From contig JBFWRL010000008.1 of assembly GCA_050248915.1 (NCBI GenBank), positions 1 to 64,000 of the forward strand: 64,000 bases of DNA, in the 5' to 3' direction. Positions 1-7,549 of the stretch are shown one piece after another. The notes below the pieces were generated by a model. That model made no database searches, was not told the DNA's origin, and was given only the letters and a program-made list of their open reading frames with translations. A program made the translations under genes and the position numbers. Position 1 is the first letter of the stretch. Every line of letters begins with the position of its first letter. This DNA comes from GCA-2770975 sp050248915. GTDB taxonomy: Bacteria; Cyanobacteriota; Sericytochromatia; UBA7694.

Positions 1-5
1 CTTAA

Positions 6-1937
6 ATGTCGCAGATCCAGAACCATCTTCAAGCCGCCAAAAAATTGAAGCAGCAGGGCCAATGGGCGCCTGCTGCCGCGGCTTTTGAACAGGTTTTGCA
101 ATTGGATCCGCAATGGGCCGAGGGCCATTTCCAATTGGGGCAATTGTATCAGGCCCTGGGCCAATTTCCCTTGGCGATTCAACATCTGCACACTTATCTT
201 GCGTTTTGCCCTGAGCGGGCCGATGTTTATTTTGCCTTGGGCAATGTGTATTTGATTCTAAAAGACGATGCCCAGGCCCAGATATGTTATTTAAAGGCGA
301 TGGAACTGGCTTCTCCCGATGCCCAAGCCCTGAGCGATTGGCTGACGTATCTTTTGGCGCGGGTGATCGTCTCCGACTATGAGCCAGTTAAAATCAAGGC
401 GCTATTTCTGAGTTTGGCGCAGGTTCGCCCGGAATGTCTGGGCACCATTGCCTGTCTGCTCGGGCGCATGATGGAAACCCTGCACAACAGTGCCGAGGCC
501 GCCCAGTGTTATGCCCTGGCCTTGCAGTCTCCGACACTTTCAGATCGCCCGGCCTGGGCGTTAAAAAGCCAGTTATTGGTCCCGGTGATTGCTGAGGATC
601 TGGCCTATCAAAAAAAATACCTGGAGCAGGCCTGTGCGGCTTTGCGGGCCCTGGAGCAGCAAAATCTCCCCGCACAGGCCCTGATTCACCCTGATTTGAG
701 CAATGCCTTTGTCTATTTTTTAAACAGCCTTGCGCTGGAGGGCATGGCTTATACCTATTACCACCCCTACCGCGAGCGCCAGATCTTTGGCAAAATCATC
801 AGGTCTTGGTTGCCAGATCTGCCGCAGACCTCTCGCAGGGCCTTGCGTGTCAAAGGCCTTGAACGCCGTCGGGTGGGGTTTGTCTTGGCCCCTTCCAGCG
901 CAGTTCAAACGGCTCTCTGCGAGCTCTTGCGGCAATTGCCCACTGCGCAATTGGAGATCCATCTTTTGTTGACCCACCACATCGATCTGGCAGCCTTTTT
1001 TCAAGCCCCTTTGCCAACAGACTTTTGCTGTCATTTTCTGGCTGAAGCGATGCCAATTGCTTACGAGCAGGTTTTGGCCCTGGATTTGGATATTCTCTAC
1101 TTGAGTGAACCCAATGCCTCTCAGCCTTTGCAGGCGATCTTTTCGGCCTTTCGCCTGGCGCCGGTTCAGGTCACCTCTTGGCTGAGTTCGGGCAGCACAG
1201 GCCAACCCTATATGGACTATTTCCTCTCCTCCCATTTGCTGGAGCAAGCCGAGAATCCCCAGCGTTTTTATAGCGAGCAATTGATCTTGTTGCCCAGTTT
1301 GCCCACCTATTTTGTTTTGCCCAGCTGTACCGGACACTTAACGCGTGCAGATTATGGTCTGCCTGAACAGACCCGATGGTATCTCTGCCCCCATGCCATG
1401 GTCAAAATTCAGCCCGAGATGGATGATTTGTTTGGCGGTATTTTACGCCAGGATCCAGAGGGAATTTTGGTTTTGCTCAGCAACCCAGACAATGCCCAGC
1501 AGCGCCAAATTCTTTTAAACCGCTTTCAAAAGACCTTGCCCGAGCTGTTGCCCCGGATTCACTTTTTGCCTTATCTCAAACCACAGGCCTACCTCAATTT
1601 GCTGGCCTTGGGAGATGTGATGCTCGATCCGCGCTATTTTGGTGGGGGTGTGACCACTTATCAAGCGCTGGCCCTGGGCCTGCCAATTATCACCTGGCCG
1701 GGTGAACACTTACATGGGCGAATCGCTTCTGCCTGTTATCTCAAAATGGGCCTGTCTGAGTGTGTGGTGCATTCAGCTGAAGCATATATTCAAACAGCGG
1801 TCGAGATGGCCTGCAATGCTGAGCACAATCAACGCACCCGCGCACAGATCTTGGCCAAAATCCCGCTGATCTTTGAAGATCAGCAAGCAGTGGAAGACCT
1901 GGCCCGTTTTTTGTGCGAAGTGGCGCCGCGCAGCTGA
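6..1937 (+). CDS. TPR protein with GT41-type (O-GlcNAc transferase/SPINDLY-like) glycosyltransferase domain
   Basis: The 643-residue product starts with three or more TPR-like helical pairs (about residues 5-110), followed by a helical linker and a C-terminal region (about 285-640) resembling the catalytic half of GT41 enzymes. Visible family signatures are APVQVTSW near 390, MDYFLSS, the Y-SEQLILLP segment, and a late nucleotide-sugar region with LDPRYFGGGVTTYQALALGLPIITWPG. GT41 enzymes transfer sugar from UDP- or GDP-activated donors to Ser/Thr of proteins; bacterial members often modify surface proteins or flagellins. The domain is divergent (several GT41 core residues are not obvious), so donor and acceptor are unknown. 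The ATG lies 5 bases into the window, so no ribosome binding site can be judged and an earlier start is possible. Confidence 0.75.
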   Translation: MSQIQNHLQAAKKLKQQGQWAPAAAAFEQVLQLDPQWAEGHFQLGQLYQALGQFPLAIQHLHTYLAFCPERADVYFALGNVYLILKDDAQAQICYLKAMELASPDAQALSDWLTYLLARVIVSDYEPVKIKALFLSLAQVRPECLGTIACLLGRMMETLHNSAEAAQCYALALQSPTLSDRPAWALKSQLLVPVIAEDLAYQKKYLEQACAALRALEQQNLPAQALIHPDLSNAFVYFLNSLALEGMAYTYYHPYRERQIFGKIIRSWLPDLPQTSRRALRVKGLERRRVGFVLAPSSAVQTALCELLRQLPTAQLEIHLLLTHHIDLAAFFQAPLPTDFCCHFLAEAMPIAYEQVLALDLDILYLSEPNASQPLQAIFSAFRLAPVQVTSWLSSGSTGQPYMDYFLSSHLLEQAENPQRFYSEQLILLPSLPTYFVLPSCTGHLTRADYGLPEQTRWYLCPHAMVKIQPEMDDLFGGILRQDPEGILVLLSNPDNAQQRQILLNRFQKTLPELLPRIHFLPYLKPQAYLNLLALGDVMLDPRYFGGGVTTYQALALGLPIITWPGEHLHGRIASACYLKMGLSECVVHSAEAYIQTAVEMACNAEHNQRTRAQILAKIPLIFEDQQAVEDLARFLCEVAPRS

Positions 1938-1948
1938 ACCACAGGGGC

Positions 1949-3109
1949 TTAATTTTGTGTGGGGGCTTCTTGGGGAAAGCGCAAGATCACCGTACTGCCC
2001 GCCCCAGCTTCGGAGTCAATGGTCATGCTGCCCCCCAAGACCGAACTGACGAGGTTATCGACAATGGCCAGCCCCATGCCGCTATACCCTTCTTGTTTGC
2101 GGGTCGAGAAAAACGGGGTACACACTTGGGGCAAAATTTCGGGGGCCATGCCCAGGCCAAAATCCTGCACGCGTAAGACAAAATGTGCGTCTTCAAAGTC
2201 CAGAATCAGCCTCACGGGCTCATCTTCTGAGAGCGGGTAGGCATGGACCTCACAATTATTCAATAAATGCATCAGGGCTTCTGCCAATTGGGCAGGATAG
2301 CCCTGCCAGACTTGGCTGGCCGCATCCGCAGAGACGTGGAGTTCGAGCGGCAGTCGGCGCAAACTGGTCACACGGTACAATTCCTGCAAACGGCTCCAAA
2401 ACTGAGGCCAATTCACTGCTTGGCGGCGCGAGAGCACTTCTGCAGGGGCCACCGATTGCAGCGATTGCACCAGCATCAGGGCGCGTCCGAGTAAGAGGCG
2501 GATCTCTTCCCCTGCTTCTTGTTTGGCTTCAGGCAGGCCCATCAAGAGGGTGTCGAGTTGGTTTTGGGCTTCAATCAACGGCACGGCCACTTCTTGAGAC
2601 AGCCCCTGAACCATGCGGGTAATTGTCTGGCGCTGCACCCGTCCCATTTCCAATTGCAGGGTTTGTTTTTGCAATTGCTCCTGAAAGAGATGGTGATTCA
2701 CCCCGCGCACTTTTTGGCTGATTGATCCAATCACCTGGGAGAGCAATTCGGGGGAGGCCGCCAATTGACGGAAAAAGGCTTCGCGGTTCAAAGCAAAGAG
2801 CTGGCAAGGGCTTAAGGTGACTGCTGTGGCGGTGCGCACGCCGCCTTCAGCGAGGGCCAGTTCGCCAAAAAATTCACCGGCTTGCAATGTGGCCAGAGGG
2901 GCGTCTTCGCCCTGATCGTTGCGGGCCAAAATGGAGACTTCGCCGGTTAAAATCAAATAGAGGGCATCACCGGGATCGTCTTCGCGAAAGAGCACGTGAT
3001 CCGCTTCATGGTTGATCACCGTTCCGCTGTCGACCAGGGATTTTAAGGTCTCGAAAGGAAGATTCTGAAAAAAGGGAATTTTATGAAGCAATCCATACAA
3101 TAATTCCAT
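1949..3109 (-). CDS. cNMP-binding domain plus histidine-kinase-like ATPase, H-box histidine replaced
   Basis: The 386-residue protein has an N-terminal cyclic-nucleotide-binding (CAP_ED) domain at about residues 10-130 (GEFFGELALAEGG with phosphate-binding-cassette features), a helical linker, and a C-terminal HATPase domain (N-box with LLNN near 285, G1 box DFGLGM, G2 box GYSGMGLAIV). The segment that aligns with a HisKA H-box reads QGLSQEVAVPL (about 168-178), where kinases have SHE/SHD; the phospho-accepting His is Gln172. ATP binding looks intact but classical autophosphorylation should not be possible. There is no signal peptide or membrane segment. It lies downstream of rbgA on the same strand (about 75 bp gap). 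It may act as a cNMP-sensing ATPase or pseudokinase scaffold; partner unknown. Confidence 0.8.
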   Translation of the reverse strand: MELLYGLLHKIPFFQNLPFETLKSLVDSGTVINHEADHVLFREDDPGDALYLILTGEVSILARNDQGEDAPLATLQAGEFFGELALAEGGVRTATAVTLSPCQLFALNREAFFRQLAASPELLSQVIGSISQKVRGVNHHLFQEQLQKQTLQLEMGRVQRQTITRMVQGLSQEVAVPLIEAQNQLDTLLMGLPEAKQEAGEEIRLLLGRALMLVQSLQSVAPAEVLSRRQAVNWPQFWSRLQELYRVTSLRRLPLELHVSADAASQVWQGYPAQLAEALMHLLNNCEVHAYPLSEDEPVRLILDFEDAHFVLRVQDFGLGMAPEILPQVCTPFFSTRKQEGYSGMGLAIVDNLVSSVLGGSMTIDSEAGAGSTVILRFPQEAPTQN

Positions 3110-3185
3110 GGTTGAGCCCCTGCAAAAAAATTTAAGGTCTAGCGACCTCCTTCAATTGTAGGCCCAAGCGCAACAGGATGCAAAT

Positions 3186-4025
3186 TCAGAGTTTTTCGAG
3201 ACAGAGCACCGGCAATTTGCCACTGCGCAGATCGCTCAGAAAAGATATGGCGGTGCGGTCGAGGTCGATCTCGCCGCCCTTTTGCAAAAAATTGCGCAGT
3301 TTGCCAATTTCAGGCAGGTAAATTGGCTCTTGACCAAAGGCCTTTTGCAAATAACCGGGAAATTCCGCGTGTAAGAGTTGCAAGCCCAGTTCAGCCAATT
3401 GTATAGGTGGGGCTGAATGTTCGCTCACAGAGCCAATCAGGGCCAGTTTGAGGGCCACGTGTTGATCTTCGAGTTTGGGGGGAATCACGCCCGGACTGTC
3501 GAGCAATTCCAGGTCTTTGGCAATGCTCACCCATTGCATGCTTTTGGTCACGCCGGGTTTGTCGCCGACTTTCATTGAGCGTTTGTTGATCAGGGCATTG
3601 ATCAGGGTCGATTTGCCCACATTGGGCAACCCCATGATCAAGGTGCGTAATTTGCGGGGGATGCGTCCCCGCAGTTTCATCTTGGCTGAAAGTGCCGCAT
3701 GAAAGAGGTTCAGTTCTTTGCGCAATTCTTGCACCCCTTCTCGGCCCGGAATATTTAAAGCCACAGCCGGGAAACCTCTGTCACGCCAATAGGTCAAGGC
3801 CGCTTCCAGGCTCTCTGGCGGGGCCAAATCGGATTTATTGATGGCCATGATGCGGGGTTTTTGTCCGAGTAATTCATCGACAAAGGGAAAATGGCTGCTT
3901 TTGGGCAGACGGGCATCCACCAATTCAACGACGCAGTCGACGAGGGTGAGTTTTTCTTTGAGTTGGCGCTGGGCCTTGGCAATATGCCCAGGGTACCATT
4001 GAATCAGGCGGTCTTCGGTGGTCAT
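3186..4025 (-). CDS. rbgA: Ribosome biogenesis GTPase YlqF/RbgA
   Basis: The 279-residue protein is a circularly permuted GTPase: G4 NKSD (63-66) comes before G1 GLPNVGKST (132-140) and G3 DSPG (176-179). The N-terminal QWYPGHIAKA motif is characteristic of YlqF/RbgA, and the length matches the family (about 280). RbgA acts in the cytoplasm in late assembly of the 50S ribosomal subunit and its GTPase is stimulated by the particle. It starts 24 bp after the stop of the oligopeptide-binding lipoprotein gene, so the two may be cotranscribed although their functions are unrelated. Identification is firm from motif order alone. Confidence 0.95.
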   Translation of the reverse strand: MTTEDRLIQWYPGHIAKAQRQLKEKLTLVDCVVELVDARLPKSSHFPFVDELLGQKPRIMAINKSDLAPPESLEAALTYWRDRGFPAVALNIPGREGVQELRKELNLFHAALSAKMKLRGRIPRKLRTLIMGLPNVGKSTLINALINKRSMKVGDKPGVTKSMQWVSIAKDLELLDSPGVIPPKLEDQHVALKLALIGSVSEHSAPPIQLAELGLQLLHAEFPGYLQKAFGQEPIYLPEIGKLRNFLQKGGEIDLDRTAISFLSDLRSGKLPVLCLEKL

Positions 4026-4049
4026 GTTTTTTGTTTGGTTTCTCTGGGG

Positions 4050-5780
4050 TTAATGGGGGGCAATTTCTACAAAACTCATTTCGTTGCGGATCAGCGGGTG
4101 CATCTGCTGGCCGCGCACATAGGGCTGAACGAGCTTGTATTCGACATTGGTGTATAAAAAGATCCAAGGCGCATCTTCGATGATCATGCTCTCGGCGTCT
4201 TGGTAAAGTTTTTCGCGCTCAGACCAATTGACGGTTGTGCGGGCCTTGTTGACAAGGGTGTCAAAGATCGGGTTTTTGTAACGGGTGACATTGTCTTGAC
4301 CGATATTTTTGCTGTTAAACAGGGTCCAGAGATAATTGTCGGGATCGGGATAATCTGCGGCCCAGCCGAATCTGAAAAACGTGGCTTCGTTGCGTTTGAT
4401 CTTTTCGATATACGAGGCCCACTCCATTGATTTGACCTCGATGTCCACACCCAAATCACGCAAGTCGGCCTGGACTGCGGCCCCCAACATGGCATAGATT
4501 GCGCTCTGGTTGTGCCAAAAGGTCACTTTTAACGGCTTGCCATTTTTGTCGAGAATGCCGTCGCCATTGCTGTCGGTCCAACCGGCTTGGGCCATCATGG
4601 CTTTGGCTTTGTTCAGGTCATAGGGATAGGGAATGGCGCGGTCGGCTTTAAAAGCCGGAAAACCGTTGGGCAAGACGCCCCGGGCTGGAATCCCTCGCCC
4701 GTTGCGCACCACGTCGATGATCTTGCGTTTGTTTACGGCAAAATTAAAGGCCTGGCGCACGGTTTTGTCTTTAAAGGGCTCAGATTGGGTGTCCATGCCC
4801 AAATACTGAATGGTCCACTCTTTGTCTTTGATCACATTGGACTGGGCCGGATCATTCAGGCTTTCAACTTTGCGGATCGCTTTATTGCCGAGTTTGTTCC
4901 AATGGGGGTCTGAGAGGATGCGGTCAAAGCTGGCAGCAGGAATCGGGGGTTCGAGGTGGTCAAGCTCGCCGTTTTCAAACCAGAGCAGGCGAATATCTTC
5001 GCTGGGCACGATATAAAAACGCAGCTCGTCGAGTTTGGGAATGCCAGGCTCGAAGAAGTTTGGGTTTTTGACCAGCACCAGTTTTTGGTTGGACTTCCAC
5101 TCTTTGAGCATAAACGGGCCGGTGCCCGTGGCATGGAAAGAAAATTGGTCTTTCCATTTTTTGACTTCGTTTTGCGGCACCACGTAATAATACGACATGG
5201 CCAGCACGTGTAAGGCAAAGGGGATCACGTCTTTGAGGGTGATCGAAACGGTATGGTCGTCAATCACTTTGACGCTGTCGAGATGGGCTGCTTGGCCTGC
5301 TTGGCAGGCTTTTTGGTAGGCGTCGAGCCCGGCCAATGAAAGTCCGTCGAGGGTCCACATGCCTTTGGAGGCATTGCGGGGATCCGCCAGGCGCTCGATT
5401 GAAAATTTGACATCAGAAGCAGTAAAGGGATCGCCATTGTGGAATTTGACGCCTTTGCGCAAGTGAAAGGTATAGGTTTTGCCATCGGGCGAGATTTTCC
5501 AAGACTCGGCCAGATCGGGCACCAGATCTGAGAGTTTTTGGTTGGGGCCCGTGATCCGGGGGCGGTAGCGCACGAGGCCGTTGTAAATATTGTGGCCCAC
5601 ATCGTGGGATTGGGTATCGCCAATTTGAATCGGATCCAGCGAGGGTACGTCCCCTTCAAAGGCGCTGCGGTAGACCATTTTATTGCTGTCGGGTGGGCGG
5701 CAGGCACCCAGCGGAGAGAGCAGTGCCCCTGTGCACAAAGCGGCCATACTCAAGCGAATCCACGGTTTAACGAGCTGCAT
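4050..5780 (-). CDS. Oligopeptide/dipeptide ABC transporter substrate-binding lipoprotein (SBP family 5)
   Basis: The 576-residue protein begins with a lipoprotein signal peptide ending at PLGAC (lipidated Cys27). The mature part is a family 5 extracellular solute-binding protein: FEGDVPSLDPI near the start, NIYNGLVRY, LAESWKISPDGKTYTFHLRKGVKFHNGDPFTA-type segment around 110-135, and AFNFAVNKRKI near 345. Such proteins bind peptides, nickel or other ligands in the periplasm and pass them to an ABC permease. No permease or ATPase gene is adjacent, so it is an orphan here. A purine-rich stretch (GGGAGAGAG) lies just upstream of the ATG and serves as ribosome binding site. Ligand cannot be read from the sequence. 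Confidence 0.9.
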   Translation of the reverse strand: MQLVKPWIRLSMAALCTGALLSPLGACRPPDSNKMVYRSAFEGDVPSLDPIQIGDTQSHDVGHNIYNGLVRYRPRITGPNQKLSDLVPDLAESWKISPDGKTYTFHLRKGVKFHNGDPFTASDVKFSIERLADPRNASKGMWTLDGLSLAGLDAYQKACQAGQAAHLDSVKVIDDHTVSITLKDVIPFALHVLAMSYYYVVPQNEVKKWKDQFSFHATGTGPFMLKEWKSNQKLVLVKNPNFFEPGIPKLDELRFYIVPSEDIRLLWFENGELDHLEPPIPAASFDRILSDPHWNKLGNKAIRKVESLNDPAQSNVIKDKEWTIQYLGMDTQSEPFKDKTVRQAFNFAVNKRKIIDVVRNGRGIPARGVLPNGFPAFKADRAIPYPYDLNKAKAMMAQAGWTDSNGDGILDKNGKPLKVTFWHNQSAIYAMLGAAVQADLRDLGVDIEVKSMEWASYIEKIKRNEATFFRFGWAADYPDPDNYLWTLFNSKNIGQDNVTRYKNPIFDTLVNKARTTVNWSEREKLYQDAESMIIEDAPWIFLYTNVEYKLVQPYVRGQQMHPLIRNEMSFVEIAPH

Positions 5781-5897
5781 AGGGGTCTCTCTCCCGGCGA
5801 AATAATAATGGGTTTTGCTCTGTAGTTTAGCATATTCCCAGTTCTTGCTCTGCAGGCCTGGAAGCCCGGCAGATCGCTTCTCCTGATTTGCTGATTA

Positions 5898-5920
5898 AAA
5901 TCAAGTCCAGAGCTTGATTT
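5898..5920. promoter_or_regulatory. Perfect 8-bp inverted repeat in the divergent intergenic region
   Basis: AAATCAAG and CTTGATTT are separated by 7 bases, between the oligopeptide-binding gene (minus strand) and the FN3/TIG lipoprotein gene (plus strand). The dyad is AT-rich and not followed by a T-run, so it looks more like an operator than a terminator. No regulator can be assigned. Confidence 0.35.
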
Positions 5921-5959
5921 CTCTCAAGCAAAACCTCTGAAAAAGGCCCTAGACTGAAG

Positions 5960-7549
5960 ATGGAGAGATCTGATGAGGAGGAACACATCCTGGCTGGTCG
6001 TTGGCTGGGATTTTTGGCTGTGCTGATTGGCTTGCAGGGGTGTCAGCTTGGTGCTGTCTCACCCCGACCTGAGGGGCAATTGGCTTTTTCTTGGTCGCTT
6101 CCCGCTGCCAGCTTTGGGCTGGTGGCTATCCCTGAACAGACCCGGTTTTTTCAGGTTTCGATTCGTGGCGAAGGTTTGAGCCAGCCTCTGGAGACCGAAT
6201 TAAACGCTCTCTTGCCCAGCGCGCGCAATTACCGTCTGTCTTTGCCCGTGGGGCCCAAAGAGGTCACCGTTCTTGCCTACGATGCGCACAAGGCCTTGAG
6301 CCGGGCCCGTGTCTGGGTGCAGATCCGACCGGCCATGCTGACGCAAGCCGAAATGGACCTCGCAGGGATTTTAAATCCTTTGCAACTCGACTTTCAGGTG
6401 GCTTGGCCTGTGCCTTTGGAGTTGGCGTTGGAACTCAGTGGTAAGGGGCTGCGCTCCACGGAGCCCTGGCGTTTTTCTCTGCTTTTGCCGACGGGTCAAA
6501 CGGCTCTGAGTCTGCCAGATATCCCCGCAGAAGAGGCTCTCTTGCGCCTGCGGGTACGCCCCCAAGGCCAGACCCGATGGGGCGAGTGGTTTGAGCAAAA
6601 ACTGACCGAAAGCTTGCCGCTGAAGGGCCAATTTGGGGCTGAAGCGCTTTTGGAGAGCTGGCAGGCCTTTCTGCCGGAATGGCTCTCGCTCCAACCCGAA
6701 GGTGTGCAGGTGCGTCTTTTGGCCCTGATGGGTAATTCCCAATTGGTGGGTTTGCTTCACTTTTCTCAATTCAGCCCCGCTGTGTTGACTCGCATTCAGG
6801 CCGAGTTAGATCGCAGACGCCTTGCTGGCTCTGTTTCGGTGCAGCCATCTCCGGTTGTGGGCCCATCTGTGGTGGCTTCTGGTTCTCCTGCCCCGCAGGT
6901 CTCGGCCTCACCCCAAGTGGTGGTTTCAGCCAGCCCTCAGGCCAGTGCTTTGCCTCTCAAGGCCCCCGGCTCTCCTTTGGCCTTTTATCTGGCAGAGGCG
7001 GGAGACAGCTATCTGCGTCTGGCTTGGGATCCTGTCAGCGGGGCAGCCGCTTACAGTCTCAGTCTAAATGGACAGTTGTTGAGCGACAGTCTCACCTACA
7101 CGACTTACTCCCTGAATGGCCTCAGCCCCCAGACGGGCTATCATTTTCTGCTGCGGGCCCGCAATCAGGCCGGAGAGAGTGGGGCGGTGACCCTGGTGGC
7201 CCAAACCCTGGCAACAGGGGCCCGCACCACAGGCGGCGGAAGTGATCCCGCGCCATCGCCAATGGCAACCCCTTTGCCGGCCCCTGTGCTGGAGTCGGTC
7301 AGCCCGCTTCAGGCCCAGATCGGCAGCCGCCTGATTTTGCGCGGACAGCATTTTTACCCGCCGGTCCAGGTGACGTTTGATGGGGCTTATGCGGCAGCGG
7401 TGGTGTCGCTGACCGAACATGAGATTCAAGTAGAAATCCCTGCATTGGCTCGCTTGGGCCAGATCCAGGTTCAGACAGCCAGTGGCAGTTTTGCGACCGC
7501 CATTGTGATTCAAACCGGCGCGGTACAACTTGATGGAGGTTATCATTAA
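5960..7549 (+). CDS. Secreted lipoprotein with fibronectin type III and IPT/TIG domains
   Basis: The 529-residue product has an N-terminal hydrophobic segment ending in the lipobox LQGC. About residues 30-280 are beta-rich and unrecognised, then comes a Pro/Ser/Ala-rich linker (about 290-340), a fibronectin type III domain (about 340-420) and an IPT/TIG domain (about 440-520). FN3 and TIG domains are typical of extracellular adhesion or carbohydrate-associated proteins. The start is uncertain: a strong Shine-Dalgarno-like GAGGAGG sits inside the ORF at 5975-5981, 8 nt before an in-frame CTG at 5990, which would give a cleaner signal peptide (LAGRWLGFLAVLIGLQGC) than the ATG at 5960. The next gene starts directly after its stop codon, so they form an operon. 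Confidence 0.7.
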   Translation: MERSDEEEHILAGRWLGFLAVLIGLQGCQLGAVSPRPEGQLAFSWSLPAASFGLVAIPEQTRFFQVSIRGEGLSQPLETELNALLPSARNYRLSLPVGPKEVTVLAYDAHKALSRARVWVQIRPAMLTQAEMDLAGILNPLQLDFQVAWPVPLELALELSGKGLRSTEPWRFSLLLPTGQTALSLPDIPAEEALLRLRVRPQGQTRWGEWFEQKLTESLPLKGQFGAEALLESWQAFLPEWLSLQPEGVQVRLLALMGNSQLVGLLHFSQFSPAVLTRIQAELDRRRLAGSVSVQPSPVVGPSVVASGSPAPQVSASPQVVVSASPQASALPLKAPGSPLAFYLAEAGDSYLRLAWDPVSGAAAYSLSLNGQLLSDSLTYTTYSLNGLSPQTGYHFLLRARNQAGESGAVTLVAQTLATGARTTGGGSDPAPSPMATPLPAPVLESVSPLQAQIGSRLILRGQHFYPPVQVTFDGAYAAAVVSLTEHEIQVEIPALARLGQIQVQTASGSFATAIVIQTGAVQLDGGYH

